Shown here: piece by piece, positions 47,977 through 57,237 of the stretch
How positions within the stretch are numbered: the first letter of the stretch is position 1
How the letters are laid out: each line of letters begins with the position of its first letter
NCBI RefSeq assembly: GCF_003664125.1
Contig: NZ_RCCP01000001.1
Location: 310,001 to 374,000, forward strand
Origin: Planococcus citreus
GTDB taxonomy: Bacteria; Bacillota; Bacilli; Bacillales_A; Planococcaceae
Direction: 5' to 3'
DNA: 64,000 bases
Translations under genes and position numbers: made by a program
Notes under the pieces: model-generated
The model's database searches: none
Seen by the model: only the letters and a program-made list of their open reading frames with translations
What the model was told of the DNA's origin: nothing

Positions 47977-49191
47977 ATGAAAGCGACAGGAATCGTTGTT
48001 GAATATAACCCGTTTCATAATGGCCATTTGCATCATGCGTCGAAAGCAAAGGAGCTGTCAGGCGCAGATGTGGTCGTTGCCGTCATGAGCGGCCAATTCC
48101 TCCAACGCGGCGAGCCGGCGTTTGCCGATAAATGGACGCGCACGGAAATGGCGCTGTCGGCTGGCGTCGATGTGGTCATCGAATTGCCTTATGCTTTCGC
48201 GACCGCTCAGGCATCTGAATTCGCGCGCGGCGCCATCCATTTGCTCGACGCAGCAGGATGCGATTCTTTTTGCTTCGGCAGCGAACAAGGCGAAATTGAA
48301 CCGTTCTTGAACAGCCTGGAATTATTGAACACCAAAAGAGAGCAATACGAAACAATCATCCATGACAGGGTGCAGACCGGAATCAGCTACCCAAAAGCGT
48401 TGAACGACGCTTACCTTTCTTTAACGAATAACAGCAACCGCTATGCCGACTTAACCAAACCGAACAATATCCTCGGCTATCATTATGTCGAAGCCGCGCA
48501 TGCGATCAACCGAGCAATGGCGCCGCTGACGATACAGCGCATCGGTGCAGGCTATCACGATCCGCTAGAGCCTGGTGTCGCGATTGCCAGTGCGACCGGC
48601 ATCCGCAATGCCTTTTTCGAAGGTGAGGAGCTCGGGGAACTAGCACCCTATTTACCGTCGAGCAGCATCCGTTTGCTGGAGCAGGTTCACGCGGAACAGC
48701 AAGGATTTGTCGACTGGCAACGATTCTATCCCACGTTGCGCTTCACGATTTTACGCGAAGGGCCAAAAGCACTTGCACGTTTTGCCGAAGTAACGGAAGG
48801 CATCGAAAACTTGATCCATGAGTCGGCTAAGCGCTCGGAGACCTTTGATGTCTTCATCAGCCGCGTGAAGAGCAAACGCTTCACACGGACGCGTATACAG
48901 CGCATGTTGACCCACATCTTCACGGGGTACACGCAACAGGAAGCACAAGCGGCCAAACAGCCGGAATACATCCGCTTGCTTGGCATGACGCATAGCGGCA
49001 GGCGTTATTTGAATGAACGAAAAAAAGCCATCCCGCTCCCTGTCATCAGCCGCGCAGCGGATTTGACAGGAAACATGGGACAGCTCGATATCCGCGCATC
49101 GGCACTTTACCTTCAAGCGATCGGCGCAGACTCATTGAAAAAGGAATACACAACACCGCCTATTTACCTGGGCGATAGTTCCGACAAATAA
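47977..49191 (+). CDS. tmcAL: tRNA(Met) cytidine acetate ligase (YlbM)
   Basis: TmcAL uses ATP and acetate to make N4-acetylcytidine at the wobble base of elongator tRNA-Met. The 404-residue protein has the nucleotidyltransferase-like start GIVVEYNPFHNGHLHHASKAK, which holds the HxGH motif, SGQFLQRGEPAFADKWTRTEMAL, and RIGAGYHD. AAGAAGGTGATG precedes the ATG. Its last 28 nt overlap the end of the convergent sepM-like gene. In Bacillus this gene lies in the same place next to ylbL. Confidence 0.93.
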   Translation: MKATGIVVEYNPFHNGHLHHASKAKELSGADVVVAVMSGQFLQRGEPAFADKWTRTEMALSAGVDVVIELPYAFATAQASEFARGAIHLLDAAGCDSFCFGSEQGEIEPFLNSLELLNTKREQYETIIHDRVQTGISYPKALNDAYLSLTNNSNRYADLTKPNNILGYHYVEAAHAINRAMAPLTIQRIGAGYHDPLEPGVAIASATGIRNAFFEGEELGELAPYLPSSSIRLLEQVHAEQQGFVDWQRFYPTLRFTILREGPKALARFAEVTEGIENLIHESAKRSETFDVFISRVKSKRFTRTRIQRMLTHIFTGYTQQEAQAAKQPEYIRLLGMTHSGRRYLNERKKAIPLPVISRAADLTGNMGQLDIRASALYLQAIGADSLKKEYTTPPIYLGDSSDK

Positions 49192-50189
49192 TCAAGTGCC
49201 GCATCGATATCGGTGACCGGGACGATATCCATCTCGGTGCCGATTTCTTCTGCGGTTTCCATCGCGACATCAAAATTGCTCGGCGTTCCGGATTCGCCCT
49301 CATTGTCCGGTGCGAAGAAAACGTCGATGCCGGCACGGTCTGCCGCCATGACCTTTTGGTCGATCCCGCCGATAGGCCCGACCGTCCCGTCGCTTTCCAT
49401 TGTGCCGGTTCCCGCGATGTCATACCCGTGGGTAATGTCTTCATCGAGCAATTGGTTCAGGATTTCCAAGGTGAACATCAACCCGGCGGACGGTCCGCCG
49501 ATGGTGTCGGAATCGATCGAAACATCCGGAGTCGTTTCGATTTCTTTGTCTTCCACAAACGAAATGCCGATGCCCGCACGCTCAGGCTCTGTCGGCAGCG
49601 GGGCTAGCGTGACCGTTTGGTTAATCGTGCGCTCATCGCGCTCGATCACCAGTTCCACTTCATCCCCCACCTTCTTGGTGCCTAAATAATCAAGGAAATC
49701 TTCCATCGAATCATAAGCTTGCCCATCGATTTCCAATAAACGGTCGCCTGGCGACAATAAACCGGCAGCCGCCCCGTCTTCCAGCACGTTTAGGATGAAC
49801 ACGCCGTTACTCGATACTTCATAGGGCTTTCCTGCTTCTTCAAAGGCCACTTGCAGCGCATTGACCTGTGAATCGGACATCAGCTTTAATTGCCTTACAT
49901 TGTATTCCTCATCGCTTTCATGAGGGCTTCTCACTTGTTCCGGGTCGAGCACTTTATAACCTTCCTGAAATTGCGCCATGATGTATAAAGCTGGAGTCGC
50001 ATTGAACATCGTCACCGTCATCAAGCTGAGCGTACCTGCATCATCTTCATCCCGTCCCTCCACTTCCACCAGCGGCGATAGCTCATATGCATCGCCTGGG
50101 CGTGAAATATAGGCATCCAGCCGGTAGGAGCTGACAAACACGACGAGCGCCATCACCAGAACAAAAAACCATAGTTTTTTATTTTTCAT
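49164..50189 (-). CDS. PDZ and Lon-like Ser-Lys protease (SepM/YlbL family)
   Basis: A membrane-anchored protease facing outward. The 341-residue protein has one N-terminal helix (LWFFVLVMALVVFVSSY), a PDZ domain (about 115-205, NVLEDGAAAGLLSPGDRLLEIDG) and a Lon-type catalytic domain with Ser in GGPSAGLMF and Lys in GGIDQKVMAADRAG. In streptococci SepM trims a competence peptide, and in B. subtilis YlbL affects division after DNA damage; the target here is unknown. The ATG at 50189 follows GGAGAGG. ylbJ and ylbK, which precede it in Bacillus, are absent. Confidence 0.9.
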   Translation of the reverse strand: MKNKKLWFFVLVMALVVFVSSYRLDAYISRPGDAYELSPLVEVEGRDEDDAGTLSLMTVTMFNATPALYIMAQFQEGYKVLDPEQVRSPHESDEEYNVRQLKLMSDSQVNALQVAFEEAGKPYEVSSNGVFILNVLEDGAAAGLLSPGDRLLEIDGQAYDSMEDFLDYLGTKKVGDEVELVIERDERTINQTVTLAPLPTEPERAGIGISFVEDKEIETTPDVSIDSDTIGGPSAGLMFTLEILNQLLDEDITHGYDIAGTGTMESDGTVGPIGGIDQKVMAADRAGIDVFFAPDNEGESGTPSNFDVAMETAEEIGTEMDIVPVTDIDAALDYLSELSPR

Positions 50190-50221
50190 CGCATATCCTC
50201 TCCTTTTCGTTCGAACCACAA

Positions 50222-50244
50222 CAAAAAGCCACGTGTCACGTGAC

Positions 50245-50247
<3 letters not shown>
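50222..50247 (-). terminator. Terminator after coaD
   Basis: GTCACGT pairs with ACGTGGC (G-T allowed) and is followed by TTTTTGTTG on the minus strand, overlapping the coaD stop. Confidence 0.7.
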
Positions 50248-51292
<1,045 letters not shown>

Positions 51293-51375
51293 ACTATCGC
51301 CTCTTACTTTATCATTTTAGTACTGCAAATACCGCCCATAATGTTAGAATGGATTCTGGAAAGGACGTGTTTTAG

Positions 51376-51756
51376 ATGATACAACGTTTTATCGAGCTTG
51401 GAGAAGGGTACGGCGATATATATGAACTTCGCCAATTGATGGAAAGCAATCAAGAACGGTTTATGCACGGATTCGTCTTCGTTTCAAAAACAAAAGATGG
51501 CCATCCAGTCGTTTCCGTTGCAGCTGCATTCCGGCCAGCCCAAGAAGGCAATTTCATGCCGATCTATTTATGCCGCGAAGGCGTACCGGACGGGTCAAAA
51601 CGATTGGCCGTGTTTGAGGACAAAGTAAAGCAATTGGGCCATGAGCCGATTCGCATGGACGTCAAGCATTCTTCACAATACGCAGACACCAAACTTTATT
51701 TCGGCCATCTCATCGCCATTCTCAGGCTCAACCATTATATTCCGCCGATGCAATGA
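51376..51756 (+). CDS. Conserved hypothetical protein (DUF7147-like)
   Basis: A 126-residue protein with no known function. It begins MIQRFIELGEGYGDIYELRQLM and ends GHLIAILRLNHYIPPMQ. I recall a Bacillales family with this start and end that is sometimes mislabelled methylthioribose kinase; it is far too short for that enzyme and has no kinase motif. AAAGGA precedes the ATG. It is divergent from rsmD and convergent with ylbG, whose stop codon abuts its own, so it is a one-gene unit. Confidence 0.75.
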   Translation: MIQRFIELGEGYGDIYELRQLMESNQERFMHGFVFVSKTKDGHPVVSVAAAFRPAQEGNFMPIYLCREGVPDGSKRLAVFEDKVKQLGHEPIRMDVKHSSQYADTKLYFGHLIAILRLNHYIPPMQ

Positions 51757-52029
51757 TCACAAGCCGATTTTATAATCGTATTCCTTCGCTTTATCGGGCT
51801 TGGCATTTTCATATTCCGTCTTAAGGAAAGGACGCTGGGACTCCAGCACTTTCTTGACATACGGCAGCTTGGATAGTTTTTCTTTTGTGGCTTCGATTTT
51901 GTCCTGATCCATATAGACGACAACATATTTCAATTTGCGGGAAATAAAATGGACGTGTCCATACTTCCGCAGCGATTTTGCTTGTTTCAGCTGATGCACA
52001 TAGACAATCAGACCTTGGCGATCATGCAT
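51757..52029 (-). CDS. ylbG: YlbG-family protein (DUF2129)
   Basis: A 90-residue cytosolic protein of unknown function, with [29 protein letters not shown] split over the first 33 residues and the family stretch [22 protein letters not shown]. It is basic in the N-half. AGAGGGAT precedes the ATG. In B. subtilis ylbG sits between ylbF and rsmD; here a phosphodiesterase gene and a DUF7147-like gene have been placed around it, on the opposite strand. Confidence 0.88.
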   Translation of the reverse strand: MHDRQGLIVYVHQLKQAKSLRKYGHVHFISRKLKYVVVYMDQDKIEATKEKLSKLPYVKKVLESQRPFLKTEYENAKPDKAKEYDYKIGL

Positions 52030-52092
52030 ATCTATCCCTCTTTTCTAAACTCTAGAATACCATAGGTCTAAAAAAAGCCGCAACCGAATAAA

Positions 52093-52122
52093 CTGACAGC
52101 AAGTGAAGCGTTCCGCTATAAT
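52093..52122 (+). promoter_or_regulatory. Promoter of the glycerophosphodiesterase gene
   Basis: CTGACA (52093-52098) and TATAAT (52117-52122) are 18 nt apart, 33 nt upstream of the gene's ATG. Confidence 0.65.
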
Positions 52123-52155
52123 GTGGATACTACCAAAACAGGGGGTAATACATAT

Positions 52156-53073
52156 ATGGGTAAGAAAACGAAAATCGGACTGGCCGCAGCCGCTGTTGGC
52201 GCAGCCGCATGGGCCGGCTCTAAAGCATTTACGGAACCACAGCAACGGCCTCAAAAAGCCGTGCTCGATTATAAGCATCCGATCGTACTGGCCCATCGCG
52301 GCGGCAGCTCGCTCGCGCCCGAACATACGATGGCGGCTTTTGACCGCGCCGCAGAACTCGGCGTGCACGGCTTTGAAATCGATATTCGCATGACCAACGA
52401 CGAAGAAATTCTGGTTTTCCATGATGAATTTGTCGATCGCACGTCCGGCTCAGCCGGCCGCGTAGCCGAAATGACACTCGAAGAATTGCGGGAGCTTGAC
52501 CTTGGCTATCATTTCGTTGATGACAAGGGCGAAAACTCCTACCGCGGAAAAGGCGAAAAAGTCGTCCTGCTTCGTGAACTGCTGGAGAAGTTCCCGCAGA
52601 TGTATATCAATATCGATATCAAAGACGCACCTGATACGTATGAAGGCAGTCTGGTGCCATCGAAGCTGTGGCGCTTGATCGAATCACTTGGCGCGGAAGA
52701 CCGTGTCGTCGTCACCAGCTTCTACGACGAACAAATCGACCGCTTCAATTTATACGCCCAAAACCGTGTGGCTCTTGGCGCTGGAGAAAATGAAGTGCGC
52801 AAAGCTTTCACTTCCTTCAATAGCCAGTTCGGCCATCTGTATGCACCGCGAGCGGATGTCGTGCAGATTCCGGTGAAACATTCGGTATTCCGCCTCGACT
52901 CTGCACGGTTCATTGCCTTCCTTGACCGATTGAATGTCCCGGTTCATTATTGGGTCATCGACAACAAGGAAGCGATGGAGAAATTGATCAACGCCGGAGC
53001 CAAAGGCATCATCACCGACCGGCCTGATATCGCCATCGAATTGATTTCGGCATTAGAAGAAAAACGCCAATAA
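52156..53073 (+). CDS. Glycerophosphodiester phosphodiesterase, membrane-anchored
   Basis: Hydrolyses glycerophosphodiesters to glycerol 3-phosphate and an alcohol. The 305-residue protein has an N-terminal hydrophobic anchor or uncleaved signal (IGLAAAAVGAAAWAGSKAF) and a GDPD barrel with HRGGSSLAPEHTMAAF, the metal residues in FEIDIRMTND and the second catalytic His in FHDEFVDRTS. The C-terminal HYWVIDNKEAMEKLINAGAKGIITDRPD (read in two parts) is typical. The ATG at 52156 follows AGGGGG. It is probably external and scavenges lipid head groups or teichoic-acid pieces. Confidence 0.9.
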   Translation: MGKKTKIGLAAAAVGAAAWAGSKAFTEPQQRPQKAVLDYKHPIVLAHRGGSSLAPEHTMAAFDRAAELGVHGFEIDIRMTNDEEILVFHDEFVDRTSGSAGRVAEMTLEELRELDLGYHFVDDKGENSYRGKGEKVVLLRELLEKFPQMYINIDIKDAPDTYEGSLVPSKLWRLIESLGAEDRVVVTSFYDEQIDRFNLYAQNRVALGAGENEVRKAFTSFNSQFGHLYAPRADVVQIPVKHSVFRLDSARFIAFLDRLNVPVHYWVIDNKEAMEKLINAGAKGIITDRPDIAIELISALEEKRQ

Positions 53074-53107
53074 AAAAAGTGCAACCCATTGAGGTTGCAC
53101 TTTTTTA
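53073..53107. terminator. Bidirectional terminator between the phosphodiesterase gene and ylbF
   Basis: AAAAAAGTGCAACC and GGTTGCACTTTTTT form a perfect stem around CATTGA between two convergent genes. Confidence 0.93.
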
Positions 53108-53554
53108 TTATGCGGAGCAGGAACAGCCGCCGCCTGTGCCGCAGCCGCTTCCGCACGAGGAATCCGAAGAAAAGAACGGATTGCTCGAGGGGATCTTAAC
53201 GGCTTCTGACACCGAACGGCCCAGGATAAAGCTCACTTGGTCCATCAAATCCTGCAGCTCATTTTCCGCGAGCCGCAGCTCTGCTACCTTTTCATTAAGG
53301 TCCAGCCGGCGTTTATCCACGCGGATTTGCTTCATCACCCGTTTGTAGTCAGGGTGGTATTTGCCGAAGCGCTGCACTTCTTCGTACAGCTCCTTCAGCC
53401 TGGCGAAATCATGGATCTCCCTCGCCAATAGTTTATCGCTATAGACAGAGTCATAGGCATCGCGGTATTTCGCAGCCTGCTCTGATTGCAGTATCATTTC
53501 ACTCAGCTCGTCCGCAGAGTCAGTTATACCGACCCATTCGTAGGTCATGATCAC
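53108..53554 (-). CDS. ylbF: YlbF-family regulator with cysteine-rich tail
   Basis: In B. subtilis YlbF, with YmcA and YaaT, forms a complex that works with RNase Y and affects competence, biofilm and sporulation. The 148-residue protein is helical and coiled (DELSEMILQSEQAAKYRDAYD, LKELYEEVQRFGKYHPDYKRVM). It ends in a Gly and Cys-rich tail, CGSGCGTGGGCSCSA, which may take part in the iron-sulfur binding reported for the complex. The start is GTG at 53554, with AGGAGG 8 nt upstream; an ATG at 53548 is farther away. No sporulation role is expected in this organism. Confidence 0.9.
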   Translation of the reverse strand: MIMTYEWVGITDSADELSEMILQSEQAAKYRDAYDSVYSDKLLAREIHDFARLKELYEEVQRFGKYHPDYKRVMKQIRVDKRRLDLNEKVAELRLAENELQDLMDQVSFILGRSVSEAVKIPSSNPFFSSDSSCGSGCGTGGGCSCSA

Positions 53555-53648
53555 TTTGCATTCCTCCTCTACGCTTTCATCATATCAGATTGTTTTCCAG
53601 ATTCATACACCGATTACTCCTGAAAATAGCTGAAAATGAAAGCTCGCC

Positions 53649-54713
53649 CTATTGGCTTTCGTAGACGCCCGAATCTTGCTTCAACAGGATCTGGCTATAA
53701 TACTTGCCGAACACGCCGACGCCGACCTGGTTGTATTGTGTACTCAATAAGGTTCCCCTGTGGCTCGGGGAGTTGAACCATCCATGCAAGGTCTCCGGTG
53801 CATCATAATAGCGCGAAGCCGTATTGATTGCCGCCAGATCAAACGGAATATCCGCACCTTGCAGGCGGGCTTCCAAATCCGACACTTCCATCTCAACGGA
53901 AGTGAACTCCATGCGTGCCATTTCTTCGCTTGTCTGCTCTGCCAATATACTGATGCCGACATTTTCCTTGACCAAGGAGCGCTGATGGCGAAGCCGGTAG
54001 ACATTGGTCAAATCGACCAGTTGTTTAGCGTTCGCATCATCAATCGACCGCTGCAAGGTCGACGACGGCCTTGGAGTCACCAATAAATCGCCTGAATACA
54101 TCATATCGTAAGGCTGATGGCGGATCAGCGTTTCCGCATCCATGAACCTAACCGCCTCTAATTGCTGGTCTTCAGCGTCAATATACAATTGCGCGTAGAG
54201 GTCCTCAAACCTGACCAAGATCCGTTTATCCATATCCTGCTCACTTAAATTAAAAGTATACGTATTGGTGCCATATTTTACGGTCACTTCATTCTCGACG
54301 ATCGTAAACCTGTACAAGTCAGCGAGCGTCTGCCCGATCGTATAAGGTTCGACATCTGTAGACTCACCAGCTGCATAAACTTGGACAACGCGCCCTTCCT
54401 TTACTCCCACCATGACGAAATTGGAATATGCGGCATCGTACACCCACCACTCATAGCCAAAAGCGGATGGCTCGATGCGGTCGGGCTGGCCATGCTCTGC
54501 CAACCAGTCTTCCGATGGCTCCCCAATGTGAACGGAAAGCCCGCTCGTTGGCCGTTCAACATCAAGCACAGATTCCGTCAAGTTATCGGCCGGTAAAGGA
54601 TCTGCTGGCCGCGGTGCTTCAAGTAATTCATTTTCACTGATTGACGGGTCCAAGTAAAACAGTCCAATCAGGACAATCGCCAAGAAAATCATGATGCGTA
54701 ACAAGTCCTTCAC
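53649..54713 (-). CDS. CAP-domain protein with CAP-associated N-domain (YlbC-like)
   Basis: A 354-residue protein with an N-terminal membrane helix (LLRIMIFLAIVLIGLFYL), a CAP-associated domain (about 60-215, VHIGEPSEDWLAEHGQPDRI), and a CAP/SCP domain (about 225-345) with LTNVYRLRHQRSLVKENVGIS, HGWFNSPSHRGTLLS and YNQVGVGVF. Bacterial CAP proteins are external and mostly of unknown function. The start is GTG at 54713, chosen for AGGAG 8 nt upstream; another GTG at 54731 lacks a site. It matches B. subtilis ylbC in order and domains. Confidence 0.88.
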   Translation of the reverse strand: MKDLLRIMIFLAIVLIGLFYLDPSISENELLEAPRPADPLPADNLTESVLDVERPTSGLSVHIGEPSEDWLAEHGQPDRIEPSAFGYEWWVYDAAYSNFVMVGVKEGRVVQVYAAGESTDVEPYTIGQTLADLYRFTIVENEVTVKYGTNTYTFNLSEQDMDKRILVRFEDLYAQLYIDAEDQQLEAVRFMDAETLIRHQPYDMMYSGDLLVTPRPSSTLQRSIDDANAKQLVDLTNVYRLRHQRSLVKENVGISILAEQTSEEMARMEFTSVEMEVSDLEARLQGADIPFDLAAINTASRYYDAPETLHGWFNSPSHRGTLLSTQYNQVGVGVFGKYYSQILLKQDSGVYESQ

Positions 54714-54742
54714 TGAATCAGCTCCTGACACCCATTTTCCCC

Positions 54743-54772
54743 ATTATAACAGCCGCCTGCATTCTGACACAA
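54743..54772 (-). promoter_or_regulatory. Candidate promoter of the CAP-domain gene
   Basis: Minus-strand TTGTGT (54767-54772) and TATAAT (54743-54748) with an 18-nt spacer. Confidence 0.6.
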
Positions 54773-54780
54773 TCTAGCCA

Positions 54781-54809
54781 TTGCATGTACCTAAAATATG
54801 ATCTATTAT
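54781..54809 (+). promoter_or_regulatory. Candidate promoter of the YugN-like gene
   Basis: TTGCAT (54781-54786) and TATTAT (54804-54809) with a 17-nt spacer, divergent from the CAP-gene promoter. Confidence 0.6.
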
Positions 54810-54853
54810 TAAAGGAGCATTCAGTCTTTTTTTGTTATAGAGGAGGAGATCCC

Positions 54854-55219
54854 ATGTATTTTGAAAATACAGGACTAGAGAACATCGAAGTGGATATTAC
54901 ATTGCTTGAAGACATCATGAACAAGCATGGCTTAACGAAAGAAGGCCAGTGGGATTATGAGCGTGTCACATACGACCGCAAATTCATCGTCCGCGAAGGC
55001 ACTTATTACTTGCGCGTTTTCGCATACGCGATCGACGGAGATGTTGATGCCAACGATGCGACTGTCCGCGTCTTGAAGCCGGTCATCGGCAAGCACTACT
55101 ACCCGCATGGCGTTGAATACGGTGAAGACGAGCATTTCCCGGATCACCTATTGAAAACTGGCGCTGAAATTTTGGCTTCCATCAAAAAAGAAATTTCCGA
55201 GTTCGAAATCAAAGCGTAA
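54854..55219 (+). CDS. YugN-like family protein
   Basis: A 121-residue soluble protein of unknown function. It starts MYFENTGLENIEVDITLLEDIM and contains the YugN core GQWDYERVTYDRKFIVREGTYYLRV, split here at residue 46. The C-terminus has YPHGVEYGEDEHFPDHLLKT. GAGGAGGAG lies 5-6 nt before the ATG at 54854; a longer reading from 54785 would include the promoter. Closed by its own terminator. Its place next to the CAP-domain gene suggests it takes the ylbA position. Confidence 0.85.
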   Translation: MYFENTGLENIEVDITLLEDIMNKHGLTKEGQWDYERVTYDRKFIVREGTYYLRVFAYAIDGDVDANDATVRVLKPVIGKHYYPHGVEYGEDEHFPDHLLKTGAEILASIKKEISEFEIKA

Positions 55220-55224
55220 AATTT

Positions 55225-55254
55225 CCGCAGTTCAATACGAACTGCGGTTTTTTT
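55225..55254 (+). terminator. Terminator after the YugN-like gene
   Basis: CCGCAGTTC pairs with GAACTGCGG over AATAC, followed by seven T residues. Confidence 0.93.
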
Positions 55255-55306
55255 AAACAAATGCTTTGCCGTGGAATTTCACGCAGTCAATTGAAGGAGG
55301 TTTATT

Positions 55307-56365
55307 GTGGGCAAGTGGTTTAATAAAAAATTGGCGACCATATTGCTGGTCATCGCTATCGTGGCTTTAATCTCTATATACATATTGCCGATTGCTGTTC
55401 CGTTAATCATTGCGTTGCTCACCGCCATCTTTCTTGAGCCTTTCGTCAAATTTATGCAGAGAAGGTTCAAATGGGAGCGCAAAGGTGCAGTCATCACGGT
55501 ATTCATCTTATTCCTCGTCATCGCTTCCGGCTTGGTTTACTGGATTATTACGCAGTTGGTTGGGCAAATTATACAATTCTCAAAAATGGTTCCAGAGTAT
55601 ACAAATTCCCTCTCACATATGTGGGGCGAAGTGGAAGCCTTCTTCCTGCGTTCTACCGCCGAAATGCCTGTTGAAGTCGTCAATTCATTCGAAACGGAAA
55701 TGATCGCTTTTGCAGAAGGCATTCGCGACTGGATCTTAACATTCGTCAACTACGATACAGTCACTAATTTATTGACGGGCATCCCTTCTTTTTTGGTCAG
55801 CTTCATCGTCTTCCTCATCGCCCTATTCTTATTCATGCTTGATTTGATGGATTTGAAAGGCATGCTGTTCAACCGCTTGAAGGAATCGACAGCCGAGAAG
55901 GTACGCTTTATGAGCGCACGGTTGAACAATGTCGTTTTCGGCTTCCTGAAAGCCCAATTTCTCGTCAGCTTGATCATCTTTGCGGTTTCATTGATCGCCT
56001 TGTTGTTCATCGCCCCCGAATATGCCTTGGTCATGTCGCTCGTCATCTGGGTCATCGACTTTATCCCGATACTCGGGTCGATTATCGTATTGACCCCTTG
56101 GTTCATTTACATGTTCATCGTCGGCGATATCGTCCAAGGAACGCAGCTTGCGATTTTGGCCTTGGTGCTATTGGTCATCCGCAGAACTGTTGAACCGAAA
56201 GTGATGGGCACTCAAATCGGGCTGTCCCCTCTTGCCACATTGATCGCCATGTTCATCGGCCTTCAATTGATCGGCTTTCTTGGCTTTTTCATCGGGCCGC
56301 TATTGGTCATTCTCTTTACTTCGGCACGCGAAGCCGGGATCATCAAAATGGAGTTTAAAGTTTAA
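55307..56365 (+). CDS. AI-2E-family transporter (PerM/YtvI type)
   Basis: A 352-residue polytopic protein with about eight helices arranged in the pattern of the family: two near the N-terminus (ATILLVIAIVALISIYILP and after), a soluble coiled middle (about 85-145), and five in the C-half with IWVIDFIPILGSIIVLTPW and EPKVMGTQIGLSPLATLIAMFIGLQL (in two parts). Substrates vary (autoinducer 2, ions, Na+/H+ exchange), so none is assigned. The start is GTG at 55307, with AAGGAGG 6 nt upstream. Its terminator is duplicated 346 bp further on. Confidence 0.88.
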   Translation: MGKWFNKKLATILLVIAIVALISIYILPIAVPLIIALLTAIFLEPFVKFMQRRFKWERKGAVITVFILFLVIASGLVYWIITQLVGQIIQFSKMVPEYTNSLSHMWGEVEAFFLRSTAEMPVEVVNSFETEMIAFAEGIRDWILTFVNYDTVTNLLTGIPSFLVSFIVFLIALFLFMLDLMDLKGMLFNRLKESTAEKVRFMSARLNNVVFGFLKAQFLVSLIIFAVSLIALLFIAPEYALVMSLVIWVIDFIPILGSIIVLTPWFIYMFIVGDIVQGTQLAILALVLLVIRRTVEPKVMGTQIGLSPLATLIAMFIGLQLIGFLGFFIGPLLVILFTSAREAGIIKMEFKV

Positions 56366-56375
56366 AATGCAAAAT

Positions 56376-56409
56376 AAAAGCACTGAGCAAATTATGCTCA
56401 GTGCTTTTT
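56376..56409. terminator. Terminator of the AI-2E-type gene, first copy of a 34-bp direct repeat
   Basis: AAAAGCACTGAGC and GCTCAGTGC with loop AAATTAT, followed by five T residues. The 34-bp unit is identical to 56722-56755. Confidence 0.92.
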
Positions 56410-56490
56410 CATAATGTTGAAGAAATCTGAAATCGCTATAAATGAAAAAGGAAACCACTTATTCCACAATCAAAAATCAATGTTCTATGC

Positions 56491-56698
56491 AAGTATTTGG
56501 AGAAGCGTTCGCTCGACTCCAGTGGATCAGCGAGACGACCGAGACCCCGCAAGCAATGAATGAGCGAAGCTTCGCTGAGCGCATTCATTTGCGACGCATC
56601 TGCGTGCAGATGTGGGAGCAAGCGGGTTTTCGATAGCGGATGAGGAGGCTTGGGCGCGAGCCCACGGAAAGCGAGCGCTAAGCTTCGGAAAATACGGT
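56491..56698. repeat. Palindromic dispersed repeat, copy B
   Basis: An imperfect inverted repeat of about 208 bp. The ends (GTATTTGGAGAAGCG left; its near-complement in CGCTAAGCTTCGGAAAATAC right) pair, and internal arms such as CGCTCGACTCC / GGAAAGCGAGCG, GACCCCGC and GAGGAGGC are complementary or near so. A long in-frame stretch on the minus strand is a by-product. The 390-bp gap between the two flanking genes holds this element, the two terminator copies, and about 80 bp of AT-rich DNA at 56410-56490 in which I see nothing. Confidence 0.8.
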
Positions 56699-56721
56699 GT
56701 CTAACCTTTCTCGAAAACCGA

Positions 56722-56757
56722 AAAAGCACTGAGCAAATTATGCTCAGTGCTTTTTTT
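56722..56757. terminator. Terminator of the ctaM-like gene, second copy of the 34-bp direct repeat
   Basis: Same hairpin as 56376-56409, here followed by seven T on the plus strand and abutting the stop of the minus-strand DUF420 gene. Confidence 0.92.
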
Positions 56758-57217
56758 ATCCGCCCAGAATCGCTTTGAAAACTGATGTCGTATGGCCGCC
56801 TTCATAGAATACGTAGAGCAATAAGTAAACCATTACTCCTGTGATCGCGGTAAAAAACCAGACAACGCTGGTGAATGGGCCTATTTTGCGGTGTTTGTCG
56901 AGGCGGTTTTTCAAGCCCCAGAAAATGGTCACCAGTCCCATCACAGCTCCGATCGTTGCGAGCGTGATATGGAAAATCAGAAAGACGGTATAGTAGATCT
57001 TCAATTCATCCGGTCCCCCGAATGCCGTATTTCCTACAAATAGCGTACGCGAGACATAGATAATGAAAAACGTGAGCGCAGCAGCACCCGCGCCAAGCAT
57101 CACTTTTTTATGTGCTTCGATGCGGCGTTTAAGGATTAAGTTCCATCCGATCGCCACTAATACGGCGCTCAAGACGATAAAGAATGTACTGATGGTTGGC
57201 AATAGCGGCAAATTCAT
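56756..57217 (-). CDS. ctaM: DUF420 membrane protein, CtaM-like oxidase assembly factor
   Basis: A 153-residue protein with four helices and conserved His residues (EAHKKVML, FHITLATIG, DKHRKIG, GGHTTS). In Staphylococcus aureus a DUF420 protein, CtaM, is needed for aa3-type oxidase; B. subtilis has the homologue YozB. Its position directly after ctaG supports a role in caa3 maturation here. It follows ctaG by 20 nt, so they are likely co-transcribed. The stop overlaps the copied terminator. Confidence 0.85.
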   Translation of the reverse strand: MNLPLLPTISTFFIVLSAVLVAIGWNLILKRRIEAHKKVMLGAGAAALTFFIIYVSRTLFVGNTAFGGPDELKIYYTVFLIFHITLATIGAVMGLVTIFWGLKNRLDKHRKIGPFTSVVWFFTAITGVMVYLLLYVFYEGGHTTSVFKAILGG

Positions 57218-57237
57218 TTAATTAAACTCCTTTTGGG

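Noticed and set aside
56436-56729. 97-codon open frame on the minus strand between the AI-2E-type gene and the ctaM-like gene
   Set aside because: It lies across the palindromic repeat, has no ribosome site, an Arg/Leu/His-rich composition typical of GC-rich repeats read as protein, and ends in a terminator.
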